From Thiodiazotropha sp037384425 (lineage in GTDB: Bacteria > Pseudomonadota > Gammaproteobacteria > Chromatiales > Chromatiaceae): a DNA stretch of 64,000 nt. Made by a program: the position numbers and the translations under genes. Below, piece by piece: positions 34,097 through 42,658 of the stretch; within the stretch, counting starts at the first letter, position 1, and each line of letters begins with the position of its first letter. The stretch spans positions 1 through 64,000 of the forward strand of contig JARROA010000019.1 in the NCBI GenBank assembly GCA_037384425.1, in the 5' to 3' direction. The notes below the pieces were generated by a model, which was not told the origin of the DNA, did no database searches, and saw only the letters and a program-made list of their open reading frames with translations.

Positions 34097-35191
34097 TTAT
34101 GATGACTGTGATTTGCCCGTTAATTTTGGCCGGTTTTCGTAATTTACCTTTAGCCAATCACGATACTCACCGCTGTTAACATGGTTTACCCACTCGCGAT
34201 TGTTCAAATACCACATTACAGTCTTGCGAAGTCCCGTCTCGAAGTTTTCCTGTGGTCGCCAGCCAAGCTCGTCATGTATTTTTCTGTCGTTTATAGCGTA
34301 TCGTTGGTCATGTCCCGGACGATCTCTGACAAAAGTGATTAGCTGGCTGTAAGATCCTGTGGAGCGGGGTTGCAGATTATCCAAGTGGGTACAAATAGTG
34401 TTCACCACTTGTAAATTGGTACGCTCTGCGCGACCGCCGATATTGTAGGTTTCACCAGGTCTACCGTCGCAGGCAATTTTACAAAGTGCGTGTGCATGGT
34501 CTTCCACGTAGAGCCAGTCTCGAATGTTGTCACCTTTGCCATAAACGGGTAGAGGTCTGTTGTGTAGGGCATTGAGGACCATGAGTGGAATGAGTTTCTC
34601 TGGAAATTGGTATGGTCCGTAGTTATTTGAGCAATTGGAGATCAGGACTGGCATGCCATAGGTTCGATACCAGGCTCTGACTAAATGGTCGCTTGAGGCT
34701 TTACTTGCTGAATAGGGTGAACTGGGCTCATAAGGGTGCTGCTCAGTAAAGGGAGGCTCGTCCCTACCTAGATCCCCGTATACCTCGTCTGTGGAAATAT
34801 GATGGAATCTGAAATCTGATTTCCTGGAAGGGGGTAATTTGTCCCAGTAGTCTCGCGCCGCCTGGAGTAGCGTATAGGTACCGACAATATTTGTTTCAAT
34901 GAAATCATCTGGACCATCAATTGAGCGATCGACATGAGATTCGGCTGCAAGATGCATGACCACATCGGGCTTGAACTCATGGAAAATACGATTCAGTAAC
35001 GCTCTATCGCAGATATCGCCCTGGACGAATTTGTAATTCGGCTTCGCATGGGCGCCGGCGAGTGATTCCAGATTTCCTGCATATGTGAGCTTATCAAGAT
35101 TGAGAACTTGATAATTGGTCAAGGACAACAAGCGCCGTATTACGGCTGATCCAATAAATCCGGCGCCGCCGGTCACGATGTACCTAGTCAT
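34097..35191 (-). CDS. rmlB: dTDP-glucose 4,6-dehydratase
   Basis: A 364-residue extended SDR that turns dTDP-glucose into dTDP-4-keto-6-deoxyglucose. YIVTGGAGFIGSAVIRRLL (4-22) binds NAD; HISTDEVYGDLG carries Thr-Asp-Glu, and YSASKASSDHLVRAW carries the catalytic Tyr-x3-Lys. RDWLYVEDHAHALCKI and NIGGRAERTNLQVV complete the pattern. It is the first gene of the minus-strand locus, so its promoter should lie in 35192-35812. It probably serves the VioA-like aminotransferase. Confidence 0.97.
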   Translation of the reverse strand: MTRYIVTGGAGFIGSAVIRRLLSLTNYQVLNLDKLTYAGNLESLAGAHAKPNYKFVQGDICDRALLNRIFHEFKPDVVMHLAAESHVDRSIDGPDDFIETNIVGTYTLLQAARDYWDKLPPSRKSDFRFHHISTDEVYGDLGRDEPPFTEQHPYEPSSPYSASKASSDHLVRAWYRTYGMPVLISNCSNNYGPYQFPEKLIPLMVLNALHNRPLPVYGKGDNIRDWLYVEDHAHALCKIACDGRPGETYNIGGRAERTNLQVVNTICTHLDNLQPRSTGSYSQLITFVRDRPGHDQRYAINDRKIHDELGWRPQENFETGLRKTVMWYLNNREWVNHVNSGEYRDWLKVNYENRPKLTGKSQSS

Positions 35192-35812
35192 TTATTAGGT
35201 TCTTCTTGCACAATGATTCGCAAATGCCCTAGATCAAAATGAAGACCAAGCTGCACATGATACCATACACACTGAATATTGTTGCCTGTCAGGCTGATCG
35301 GTATCGAATTTGCCCCCTCTACGTTACGGGGATTTTTTGGCGTTCGATCTGGTGTGGTGAATTTTCCTCCAGGTCAGTGCCAAGATTATGTCGGATTCTC
35401 ATAACAGGTTGTATTTAAAGGTTATTAAATACCCGCTTATACACCATCTTTGGGTGTGACCCCAAGTGGCGCGTTGACCGTCAGTTGGCTGTGGCGTTCC
35501 GAACGGCGTACCTGCTGTTGAGTGAGAGTCTTATTCGAAATCCGCTCCTCTCTCTAGAGGCACATAAAACATATTTATGATCATGGGGATGATGCCCGCC
35601 GCTGTGTATTGGTCCGATAAAACGGTAATTGAGATTGATGATCTGTATGGAGGTCTGATGGCAGAGCCGAGGATAGTGACACGGCATATAGAGAGTTCGA
35701 CTGCCATGCGAATTCCTGACGGCAAGCGAAATTCGTCTAAACGGTGAAGATATGGAGGAATTGCGGTTCTGTTATTCGGCGCTAAGGTGTAAATTACAAG
35801 TTTTAGATTATA
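35192..35812. other. Divergent promoter region of the polysaccharide locus, no gene seen
   Basis: About 620 bases between rmlB (minus) and the Wzz-like gene (plus). It must hold the promoter of the whole minus-strand locus. I found no ops/JUMPstart element (no GGCGGTAGC on either strand), no REP palindrome and no convincing ORF. A short hairpin CCTCT-CTCT-AGAGG lies near 35550. No other signal could be assigned. Confidence 0.5.
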
Positions 35813-35854
35813 TTGGTTGATTTTGTGACTAACTTGAAAAGAGCAGCATCAGAA

Positions 35855-37234
35855 ATGGCCGGTCATAAAGAGCAGTTATACATGCGTGATAATTCGACTG
35901 CGCGTGTTTACATGGTTAGAGAAGATGAGGCAAATCTGGTCGATTTGTGGATATCGCTCGCCAAATACAAAAAGCAATTTTATGTCGTTTTTGTCAGCAT
36001 TATGCTGGTTTCGCTAATCTACGGTCTCTTCATCTATAAACCGAAACTGGATCTTGTGACAACATTACAAATAGGTACAGTCGAGGTTGACAACGATATA
36101 GTCCCCATCGAGGCACCGAGTTCACTGTTATCGAAGATCGATAATTCCATTTTGCCAAAGTACACACACGAGTGGAAACTCGAAAAGGGGTTCGATGACA
36201 ACCTGGATACAATCACAACAAATCCTAAAAAGACAGATATCATTCTGATTTCAAACAGTGTCTATGAAGCCGATATCGACCTTGTATCCGAATACCAGAA
36301 AGGCCTGGTATCAATAATTCAAGATGATCATAAGCGGATGATCAATTCGTTAAAGTCCAGCGCTGATTCAGAATTGAAACTGGCTCAGCTGGAATTGGAA
36401 AAATTAAAAAATCCGATAACGTTAGAGCATAAATTGAAAGTAGGCCAAGTGGTTCTGGATCAAGAATCCATCAAGCTGACAAAGCTTGAAGACGAGCGAT
36501 ATTTCGGCGTAGAAAAGGCTGAATTCCAAAATAGAATTTTGGAAGAACAGCATAACCAGAAAAGGCTTGAGGATTCGATAAAGAATCTTCTTGATCAGCT
36601 GTCCCGTAAAGAAAAAAACAGGGAAATACTGCAGGAAAATATCAGTTCTATATCGACGCAGATAGATGAATCGATAAAGAACAGAAGAAAGGCTGACACA
36701 ACAGCTAATGAATTAAGCGCAATGTCGCAGATGTTGATCGATAACGAGATACAACAAAATCAACAACGCTTACTTACAATGGAAGAGCGGTATTACGTTG
36801 ACCTGGAAAACGAAAAGGCTGCGCTGCTTAGGGAAATCGAGGATGCCAGGCTTGAACTGGCGGCTTCGAAAGAAAATATTAACCTGTTGAATGAAAAGTA
36901 CGATCGGTTGCTAGTTGACAATAAGTTTATGAGGGAGCAACAGAAGCTGGCGGTGGATGAAGCCAATTTGTCACTCAAAAAGATAAAACTTGAGCATGAA
37001 AATGAGATCACCAAACAAGAGAATCTGGTGAGTGATCTGAAGATGAAATTAGACAATTTCGGTGAAACAAGAGTGGTTTCATCGGCCGTGCCCTCGCTCA
37101 AGATGTCCGGCCTCTCGAAGCTTAAACTGGTGCTGATCTCGATTACGATTGCGGTCGCGATGGGATTGCTTGTGATGTTTATTGCTATGTTTAGGGAGAA
37201 GGTGAAAGAGAGGGAGCGCGAATTGTCCGTCTAA
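35855..37234 (+). CDS. Wzz-like chain-length determinant with long periplasmic coiled coil
   Basis: About 459 residues from ATG 35855; other possible starts are TTG 35813 and ATG 35882, and none has a strong ribosome site. A short cytosolic segment (DEANLVDLWISLAKYKKQ, a Wzz-type pattern) leads to membrane helix one (FYVVFVSIMLVSLIYGLFIY, about residues 45-64), then about 370 residues that are mostly heptad-rich coiled coil (Glu/Lys/Leu/Ile), and a C-terminal helix LKLVLISITIAVAMGLLVMFIAMF with a basic tail. This two-helix hairpin layout fits polysaccharide co-polymerases that set chain length with Wzy. It is longer than typical Wzz (about 325-380). No tyrosine-kinase domain follows, so it is not Wzc. 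It stops 10 bases before the convergent ubiB stop, with no terminator between. Confidence 0.75.
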   Translation: MAGHKEQLYMRDNSTARVYMVREDEANLVDLWISLAKYKKQFYVVFVSIMLVSLIYGLFIYKPKLDLVTTLQIGTVEVDNDIVPIEAPSSLLSKIDNSILPKYTHEWKLEKGFDDNLDTITTNPKKTDIILISNSVYEADIDLVSEYQKGLVSIIQDDHKRMINSLKSSADSELKLAQLELEKLKNPITLEHKLKVGQVVLDQESIKLTKLEDERYFGVEKAEFQNRILEEQHNQKRLEDSIKNLLDQLSRKEKNREILQENISSISTQIDESIKNRRKADTTANELSAMSQMLIDNEIQQNQQRLLTMEERYYVDLENEKAALLREIEDARLELAASKENINLLNEKYDRLLVDNKFMREQQKLAVDEANLSLKKIKLEHENEITKQENLVSDLKMKLDNFGETRVVSSAVPSLKMSGLSKLKLVLISITIAVAMGLLVMFIAMFREKVKERERELSV

Positions 37235-37244
37235 GCGGATGCAT

Positions 37245-38912
37245 TCATATATTTTTATCAAAAGAAGCCAGAAACGAGCGTACTAGGATCAACCCGCCGC
37301 CGATGCCTAGTCCACTGCCGATGAAACTTGCGGCGGTGGCGGGGACGAGGGCGGAAGCACCGAAAACCAGCAACAATGTGCCGCTGATCAGCAGTGAGCC
37401 ACCGCTGATAACGGTAAGGGTGTTGCGGTGGTTGCTCTTGATCTCCTTGCGCAATTTTAACAGCTCCTCCGACTTCCACTGTATCTCCAGCCGCCCCATG
37501 GAGGCTTCATCGATGATCTTGTTGAGCTTCACCGGCAGGTCGGGCAGGTGCTCGGTCATCCCCGGCAGATTGGTTTTGAGTTTGTTGATGAAGGCCCGCC
37601 TCCCGATCTGCTCGCTCATCCACCGCTCGAGGAAGGGCTTGGCGGTAGTCCAGAGGTCGAGTTGAGGATAGAGCTGCCGCCCCAGCCCTTCGATATTGAG
37701 CAGGGTTTTCTGTAACAGCACCAGCTGAGGTTGCACTTCCATGTCGAAACGGCGCGCGGTCTGAAACAGCCGCAGCAGGAAGTGACCGAAGGATATCTCA
37801 CTGAGCGGTTTCTCGAAAATCGGCTCGCTGACGGTGCGGATCGCAGATTCAAACTCTTCCACCCGGGTCTCTTTGGGAACCCAGCCAGATTCGACATGGA
37901 GCTGGGCCACACGGCGGTAGTCCCGGTTGAAGAAGGCCAGCAGGTTCTCGGCCAGGTAGCGTTTGTCGGCTTCGGTGAGGGTGCCCATGATGCCGAAATC
38001 CACCGCGATGTAGCGCCCATTGGGCTCCACGAAGATATTGCCCGGGTGCATGTCGGCGTGGAAGAAGTTGTACTTGAAGACCTGGGTGAAGAAGATCTCC
38101 ACGCCCCGCTCCCCCAGCAGTTTCATGCTGATGCCCTGTCGGCGCAGGGCGTCGGTGTCGCCCACCGGGGTGCCGCTGATGCGCTCCATGACCAGCACGT
38201 TCTTGCGTGTCAGGTCCCAGTAGATCTCCGGTACATAGAGAGCTTCACTGTTGAGAAAATTACGGCGCAGCTGGGAGGCGTTGGCCGCCTCGCGCATCAG
38301 GTCCAGTTCGTCGAAGATGGTCTTTTCGTACTCCCTGACCACCTCGACGGGGTGCAGGCGGCGGCCATCCTTCCAGTACTTTTCCGCCAGCCTGGCGATG
38401 GTGAAGAGCAGGTCGACGTCGCGGCGGATGGTCTTTTCGATGCCGGGGCGCAGCACCTTGACCACCACCTTTTTGCCGTCCTTGAGGCGGGCGGTGTGGA
38501 CCTGGGCGATGGAGGCGGAGGCGAGCGGCGTCTCGTCGAACTCCTCCAGCAGCTCCTCCACGGGTTTGCCGTAGGCCTTCTCGATGATGGCGCGGGCGTG
38601 TGTGCCGGGAAATGGGGGCACACGGTCCTGCAGTTTGGCCAGCTCGCGGGCCAGGTCGTCCGGCAGCAGGTCGCGCCGGGTGGAGAGGATCTGGCCGAAT
38701 TTGACGAAGATGGGTCCGAGGTCTTCCAGCGTGCGACGGATACGCACCGGATAGGCGGAGCGGTCGCGCCTGAACCAGTACCAGGGCGAGAGGTAGATCA
38801 GAAAGCGGATGGGGCGGAACAGATGGGTGGCGAGGATCACCTCGTCGAGTCCGTGCCTGAGCAACACCAGGTTGATGTGGATCAGGCGCAGGGCCTGGGA
38901 GGGGTTGATCAC
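37245..38912 (-). CDS. ubiB: Ubiquinone biosynthesis protein UbiB (ABC1/ADCK atypical kinase)
   Basis: A 555-residue atypical kinase-like ATPase needed for coenzyme Q synthesis. The family-specific KxGQ motif is FVKFGQILSTRRDLLP (Lys71-Gln74), followed by ASIAQVHTARLKDGKKVVVKVLRPG (the Ala-rich nucleotide loop), FHADMHPGNIF (catalytic-loop equivalent) and AVDFGIMG (DFG-like). Two C-terminal hydrophobic helices (about 500-548) anchor it in the inner membrane. Length is close to E. coli UbiB (546). The GTG start at 38912 overlaps the ubiJ stop (GTGA), so translation is coupled. The order ubiE-ubiJ-ubiB is the same as in E. coli. Confidence 0.96.
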   Translation of the reverse strand: MINPSQALRLIHINLVLLRHGLDEVILATHLFRPIRFLIYLSPWYWFRRDRSAYPVRIRRTLEDLGPIFVKFGQILSTRRDLLPDDLARELAKLQDRVPPFPGTHARAIIEKAYGKPVEELLEEFDETPLASASIAQVHTARLKDGKKVVVKVLRPGIEKTIRRDVDLLFTIARLAEKYWKDGRRLHPVEVVREYEKTIFDELDLMREAANASQLRRNFLNSEALYVPEIYWDLTRKNVLVMERISGTPVGDTDALRRQGISMKLLGERGVEIFFTQVFKYNFFHADMHPGNIFVEPNGRYIAVDFGIMGTLTEADKRYLAENLLAFFNRDYRRVAQLHVESGWVPKETRVEEFESAIRTVSEPIFEKPLSEISFGHFLLRLFQTARRFDMEVQPQLVLLQKTLLNIEGLGRQLYPQLDLWTTAKPFLERWMSEQIGRRAFINKLKTNLPGMTEHLPDLPVKLNKIIDEASMGRLEIQWKSEELLKLRKEIKSNHRNTLTVISGGSLLISGTLLLVFGASALVPATAASFIGSGLGIGGGLILVRSFLASFDKNI

Positions 38913-39538
38913 GGCGACTTGTCCTTCTGACTGTCCGAAGACTGCAGCCTGTTGAGTCGCGCCTCCAGCCGCTCGACGTCATCACGCAGTCTGTCCACGT
39001 CATTGAGAAATGGCTCGATCTCCAGTCGGGACGGCGTCACCCGCAACTCTTCCTGCAGATATTCCTGTAGGTTCTGCGCCAGCGTCCGCCCCTGCCGGCG
39101 TCCCCAGCCGAGCAGGTTTCGGGTGGCGCTGCCGACTTCGTGGGCGATGACGTCGCCGGTCAGTTTCGACAGCTGCTCCTCCCAATCGATGTCGAGGCCG
39201 GACAGGAAATCGCCGAACTGTTGCGCCAGGTGGCTGTCGCCCGAGATCTCCACCGAGCCGCCGAAGAGCTGGTCGGCGCTCTCCCGGTTGTCGCGCATAT
39301 GGGCCAGACTGAAAGGGCTGCCGCGCAGCGTGCAATCGGCGGTTCCTTCAAACTGGCTGAGCAGTTGGATGCCGTTGGGTTCGGGGATCATATAGAGGGT
39401 GATGCCGAGCCCCTCCAGCTGGAATTCGATCACTCGTCCATGCATGGGACCCAGGCGTCGGGGGCTCTCCGGATCGAGGCGGATGGCCTGGTTGAGCAGT
39501 TGCTCCAGTGTGGCGAAGGCGGCGGCGTTGACGGTCAT
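38909..39538 (-). CDS. ubiJ: Ubiquinone biosynthesis accessory factor UbiJ (SCP2 domain)
   Basis: A 209-residue protein. The N-terminal SCP2-like lipid-binding domain (about 12-115) contains RVIEFQLEGLGITLYMIPEPNGIQLLSQFEGTADCTLRGSPFSLAHM and GGSVEISGDSHLAQQF. The C-terminal 80 residues are helical, ending in a coiled coil (FLNDVDRLRDDVERLEARLNRLQS) and a charged tail. UbiJ helps present hydrophobic ubiquinone intermediates in the soluble Ubi complex, with UbiK (also in this window, at 60928). It lies between ubiE and ubiB as in other gammaproteobacteria; a REP pair separates it from ubiE. Confidence 0.92.
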   Translation of the reverse strand: MTVNAAAFATLEQLLNQAIRLDPESPRRLGPMHGRVIEFQLEGLGITLYMIPEPNGIQLLSQFEGTADCTLRGSPFSLAHMRDNRESADQLFGGSVEISGDSHLAQQFGDFLSGLDIDWEEQLSKLTGDVIAHEVGSATRNLLGWGRRQGRTLAQNLQEYLQEELRVTPSRLEIEPFLNDVDRLRDDVERLEARLNRLQSSDSQKDKSP

Positions 39539-39684
39539 GGATTGAAACTGTTTCCGGGGTCCGTGTCGGTTGTCGATGCTTGTCGTGATGCGTACGGTGA
39601 GCGCATGCAGGCGCTATCATACCTCAGGTCGCTATGCGGTTATAAATCGAGGTAAGGGGGAGTGGGACGAGTGAGGCGGATGAC

Positions 39685-39743
39685 GCTGCGGCAAGCCGCA
39701 CCCTACGTGCTTGGCTAGTTTGCAGGGTGCGGCTTGCCGCACC
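39685..39743. repeat. REP-like inverted pair B (GGTGCGGC stem family)
   Basis: Left element about 39685-39706 ends in CTAC; right element 39722-39743 begins with GCAG, one change from GTAG. Both have the GCGGC-(AA/TT)-GCCGC core. The left outer arm is degenerate. It lies between ubiE and ubiJ, inside what should be one transcript, so an RNA stem here could affect relative expression. Confidence 0.8.
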
Positions 39744-39756
39744 GATACAGGGGATT

Positions 39757-40506
39757 TCAGAGCTTGTAGCCCCGGTGTATCGCCACCACCCCGCCGGTCA
39801 GGTTGAAGTAGTCGCAGCGTTCGAAGCCGGCCTGCTCCATCATCGCCTTGAGGGTCTCCTGATCCGGATGCATACGGATCGATTCGGCGAGGTAGCGGTA
39901 GCTGGCTTCGTCTTTGGTGACCAGCTTGCCGATCTTCGGCAGCAGGGAGAATGAGTAGAGATCGTAGGCCTTCTCCAGCGGCTTGCTGGTCGGCTTGGAG
40001 AACTCCAGAATCAGCAGCCTGCCACCGGGCCGGATGACGCGAAAGATGGCGTCGAGCGCCAGTTGTTTGTCGGTGACGTTGCGCAGTCCGAAGCCGATGG
40101 TGACGCAGTCGAAATGGTCCTCGGGAAAGGGCAGGTGCTGGGCGTCGGCCTGCACGTACTCGACATTGCCCACGTGGCCCTCGTCGGCCATGCGGTCACG
40201 GCCGCGGGTCAACATGGCGGCATTGATGTCGGAGAAGACGACCAGGCCGTCAGCGCCCACCAGGCCGCTGAAACGGGCCGACAGGTCGCCGGTGCCGGCA
40301 GCCAAGTCGAGTACCCGCTGACCCCGGCGTACGCCTGAGAGTTCAATCGCCTGCCGCTTCCAGAGGCGATGGACACCGAACGACATCAGGTCGTTCATCA
40401 GGTCGTACTTGTTGGCGACCGAGTCGAAGACCTGGCGCACCCGCCCCGCCTTCTCCTCGGTGGCGACGGTCTCATAGCCGAAGTGGGTGGTCTTCTCGTC
40501 TGGCAT
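39757..40506 (-). CDS. ubiE: Ubiquinone/menaquinone biosynthesis C-methyltransferase UbiE
   Basis: A 249-residue class I SAM-dependent methyltransferase that adds the ring C-methyl group in ubiquinone (and demethylmenaquinone) synthesis. Family motifs are FGYETVATEEKAGRVRQVFDSVANKYDLMNDLMSFGVHRLWK (9-50), the SAM loop VLDLAAGTGDLS (65-76), and CVTIGFGLRNVTDKQLALDAIFRVIRPGGRLLILEFSKP. The C-terminus RCDYFNLTGGVVAIHRGYKL is typical. Length equals E. coli UbiE (251). It begins the ubiE-ubiJ-ubiB group on the minus strand. Confidence 0.97.
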   Translation of the reverse strand: MPDEKTTHFGYETVATEEKAGRVRQVFDSVANKYDLMNDLMSFGVHRLWKRQAIELSGVRRGQRVLDLAAGTGDLSARFSGLVGADGLVVFSDINAAMLTRGRDRMADEGHVGNVEYVQADAQHLPFPEDHFDCVTIGFGLRNVTDKQLALDAIFRVIRPGGRLLILEFSKPTSKPLEKAYDLYSFSLLPKIGKLVTKDEASYRYLAESIRMHPDQETLKAMMEQAGFERCDYFNLTGGVVAIHRGYKL

Positions 40507-40551
40507 AGTCTGTTACCGCAAGTCTGGTTCGCAGCCATCAGGCTGGTGTTT

Positions 40552-40608
40552 GGTGGGGCAGGGCCCGACCCTACCTAGACAGGGCGTAGGGTGGGGCCCT
40601 GCCCCACC
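40552..40608. repeat. REP-like inverted pair C (GGTGGGGC stem family)
   Basis: Left element 40552-40574 ends in CTAC and right element 40586-40608 starts with GTAG. The palindrome is GGTGGGGC-(AGG/CCT)-GCCCCACC, a second stem family with the same head. One mismatch in the left arm. It lies between ubiE and the DUF971 gene. Confidence 0.85.
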
Positions 40609-40633
40609 ATGATACATCAATTGACTGCTGAAC

Positions 40634-41002
40634 CTATGCCGATGGCGCTTTGCGCTCGTAGCCGGCGGCTTTCAGGCGGCTGAGATAGTCCTGCCAGTTG
40701 CGTTCGAAATTGAGACCCAGCTGGTAGAGGGTGTCCCAGGAGTAGATTCCGGTGTTGTGCTCGTCGTCGAAATGAAGGCAGATGGCATAGTTGCCCACCG
40801 GATCGATGTGGGCGATGTTGACCTCCTCCTTGCCGACTTGCAGGACCTCCTGGCCGGGGCCGTGGCCCTGGACTTCAGCGGAGGGAGAGAAGACTCGAAG
40901 ATATTCGGCGGGATAGCTGAACTTGCTGCCGTCGTCGAAGCTGATCTCCAGCACACGGGACTGTTTGTGCAGATGGATTTCGGTCGGATTGGGATGTGAC
41001 AT
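40634..41002 (-). CDS. DUF971 (gamma-butyrobetaine hydroxylase-like N-terminal domain) protein
   Basis: A 122-residue protein from ATG 41002, which has a good AGAGGT ribosome site; a longer frame upstream has no such signal. The single domain (about 8-100) shows TEIHLHKQSRVLEISFDDGSKFSYPAEYLRVFSPSAEVQGH and IDPVGNYAICLHFDDEHNTGIYSWDTLYQLG. In eukaryotic gamma-butyrobetaine hydroxylases this domain precedes the catalytic part and binds zinc; the bacterial stand-alone form is of unknown function, with a suggested link to Fe-S cluster or co-chaperone roles. It is commonly next to hslVU, as here. Confidence 0.85.
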   Translation of the reverse strand: MSHPNPTEIHLHKQSRVLEISFDDGSKFSYPAEYLRVFSPSAEVQGHGPGQEVLQVGKEEVNIAHIDPVGNYAICLHFDDEHNTGIYSWDTLYQLGLNFERNWQDYLSRLKAAGYERKAPSA

Positions 41003-41302
41003 GGGGTTACCTCTTGGGACCGGTCGTTGCCGGTACTCTATATCAATGCGCAATCGATAGACCTGGTTTTATTGCGGGTTGGATTGTTCGGTGTGGCAAG
41101 CCGCACCGTCTCTTCAGGTTGCAATGCCATAGTCGGTATTGTACCTCCTATGACAGAGCGAAAACCTGGCGCGCAAAAAGTGAACTCGGTTTCACTATCG
41201 CGTGCTAACAGGCAAGGTCGGTGGGGCAGGGCCCCACCCTACAATGACCGGGTAGGGTGGGGCCCTGCCTCACCGATCCGCCCTTTCATGATTCGCAACA
41301 GC
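41003..41302. other. Gene-free 300 bases with REP elements
   Basis: Between the DUF971 gene and hslU. It contains a solitary degenerate REP palindrome (41090-41107, GGTGTGGC-AA-GCCGCACC without a GTAG head) and the intact pair D (41220-41274). The rest, including the 41110-41210 stretch, shows no gene. Confidence 0.7.
41220..41274. repeat. REP-like inverted pair D (GGTGGGGC stem family)
   Basis: Left 41220-41242 (ends CTAC, perfect palindrome) and right 41252-41274 (starts GTAG, one mismatch). Same family as pair C, 0.6 kb away, both flanking the DUF971 gene. It lies just after the hslU stop. Confidence 0.85.
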
Positions 41303-42640
41303 CTAGAGGATGTACTGACTCAGATCCTCGTCCGCCGCCAGTTTCGACAGATGTTCGTCCACATAGGCGCCATCGATGGTGACACTCTCCCCGGCATGCT
41401 CGGAGGCCTCGAAGGAGATGGTCTCCAGCAGCCGCTCCATCACGGTATGCAGACGGCGGGCGCCGATATTCTCGGTGCTCTCGTTGACCTGCCAGGCGGT
41501 TTCGGCGATACGCCGAATGCCGTCCTTGGTGAACTGGAGGCCGACCTGCTCGGTGGCCAGCAGGGCCTGGTACTGTTCGGTGAGAGAGGCGTCCGGCTCG
41601 GTCAGGATACGGGTGAAATCCTCCACCGTCAGGGCGCTCAGCTCGACGCGGATCGGCAGTCGGCCCTGCAGCTCCGGGATCAGGTCGGAGGGCTTGGCCA
41701 GGTGGAAGGCGCCGGAGGCGATGAAGAGGATATGGTCGGTCTTCACCATGCCGTGCTTGGTGGAGATGGTGCAGCCTTCGACCAGGGGCAGCAGGTCGCG
41801 TTGCACCCCTTCGCGGGAGACGTCGGCGCCGCTGGTCTCGGCGCGGCTGGTGACCTTGTCGATCTCGTCGATGAAGACGATGCCGTGCTGTTCCACCATC
41901 TCCAGCGCACGCAGCTTGAGGTCCTCTTCGTTGATGCGCTTGCTCGCCTCTTCATCCCGTAGCAGCTTGAAGGCATCCCGGATCCTCAGTTTGCGGCGGC
42001 GGGTACGCCCGGACCCCAGGTTCTGGAACATCCCCTGCAGCTGGCTGGTCATCTCCTCCATCCCGGGCGGGGCCATGATCTCCACGCCCACGGGGGTGGC
42101 GCTGACCTCGATCTCGATCTCCTTCTCGTCCAGTTCGCCGAGGCGGACCTTGTCGCGAAACTTCTCGCGGGTGGCCGAGGAGACGCCCGTGGAGGTGGTG
42201 GTGTCGTCCCAGCCCGTAGGCTTCGGGGCCGGCAGCAGGGCGTCGAGGATGCGCTCTTCGGCGGCCTGGCTGGCCTCGTCGGCCACCTTCGCCATTTCCT
42301 CCTCGCGCACCATTTTTACCGCGGAATCCGCAAGTTCGCGAATGATCGAGTCAACTTCTCGCCCGACATAGCCCACTTCGGTGAATTTGGTCGCCTCCAC
42401 CTTGAGAAAGGGGGCGTTTGCCAGCTTCGCCAGGCGACGGGCGATCTCGGTCTTACCGACACCGGTGGGGCCGATCATGAGGATATTCTTGGGTGTGATC
42501 TCGTTGCGCAGGGCCTCGGGCACCTGGGCGCGACGCCAGCGGTTTCGCAAGGCGATGGCCACGGCGCGCTTGGCGTCGGCCTGGCCGATGATGTGCTTGT
42601 TCAGCTCGGCAACGATCTGTTGCGGGGTAATTTCAGGCAT
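41303..42640 (-). CDS. hslU: ATP-dependent protease ATPase subunit HslU
   Basis: A 445-residue AAA+ unfoldase of the HslVU protease. Walker A is MIGPTGVGKTEIARRLA (about 56-72); Walker B is HGIVFIDEIDKVT (about 245-257); the pore segment is VGYVGREVDS. The intermediate I-domain (about 110-230) is present, with the insert rich in Glu/Lys and a TSQLQGMFQNLGSGRTRRRKL stretch. The C-terminal DEDLSQYIL tail is the part that inserts into HslV pockets. Length matches the family (440-450). It follows hslV after 18 bases. Confidence 0.97.
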   Translation of the reverse strand: MPEITPQQIVAELNKHIIGQADAKRAVAIALRNRWRRAQVPEALRNEITPKNILMIGPTGVGKTEIARRLAKLANAPFLKVEATKFTEVGYVGREVDSIIRELADSAVKMVREEEMAKVADEASQAAEERILDALLPAPKPTGWDDTTTSTGVSSATREKFRDKVRLGELDEKEIEIEVSATPVGVEIMAPPGMEEMTSQLQGMFQNLGSGRTRRRKLRIRDAFKLLRDEEASKRINEEDLKLRALEMVEQHGIVFIDEIDKVTSRAETSGADVSREGVQRDLLPLVEGCTISTKHGMVKTDHILFIASGAFHLAKPSDLIPELQGRLPIRVELSALTVEDFTRILTEPDASLTEQYQALLATEQVGLQFTKDGIRRIAETAWQVNESTENIGARRLHTVMERLLETISFEASEHAGESVTIDGAYVDEHLSKLAADEDLSQYIL

Positions 42641-42658
42641 GGGTAGTGGACTTCAGCT

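Noticed and set aside
35192..35812. ops/JUMPstart (RfaH) element for the glycan locus
   Set aside because: No GGCGGTAGC core on either strand in the leader.
37731..38930. Plus-strand frame of about 400 codons opposite ubiB
   Set aside because: Antisense shadow of a complete UbiB; no ribosome site or motif.
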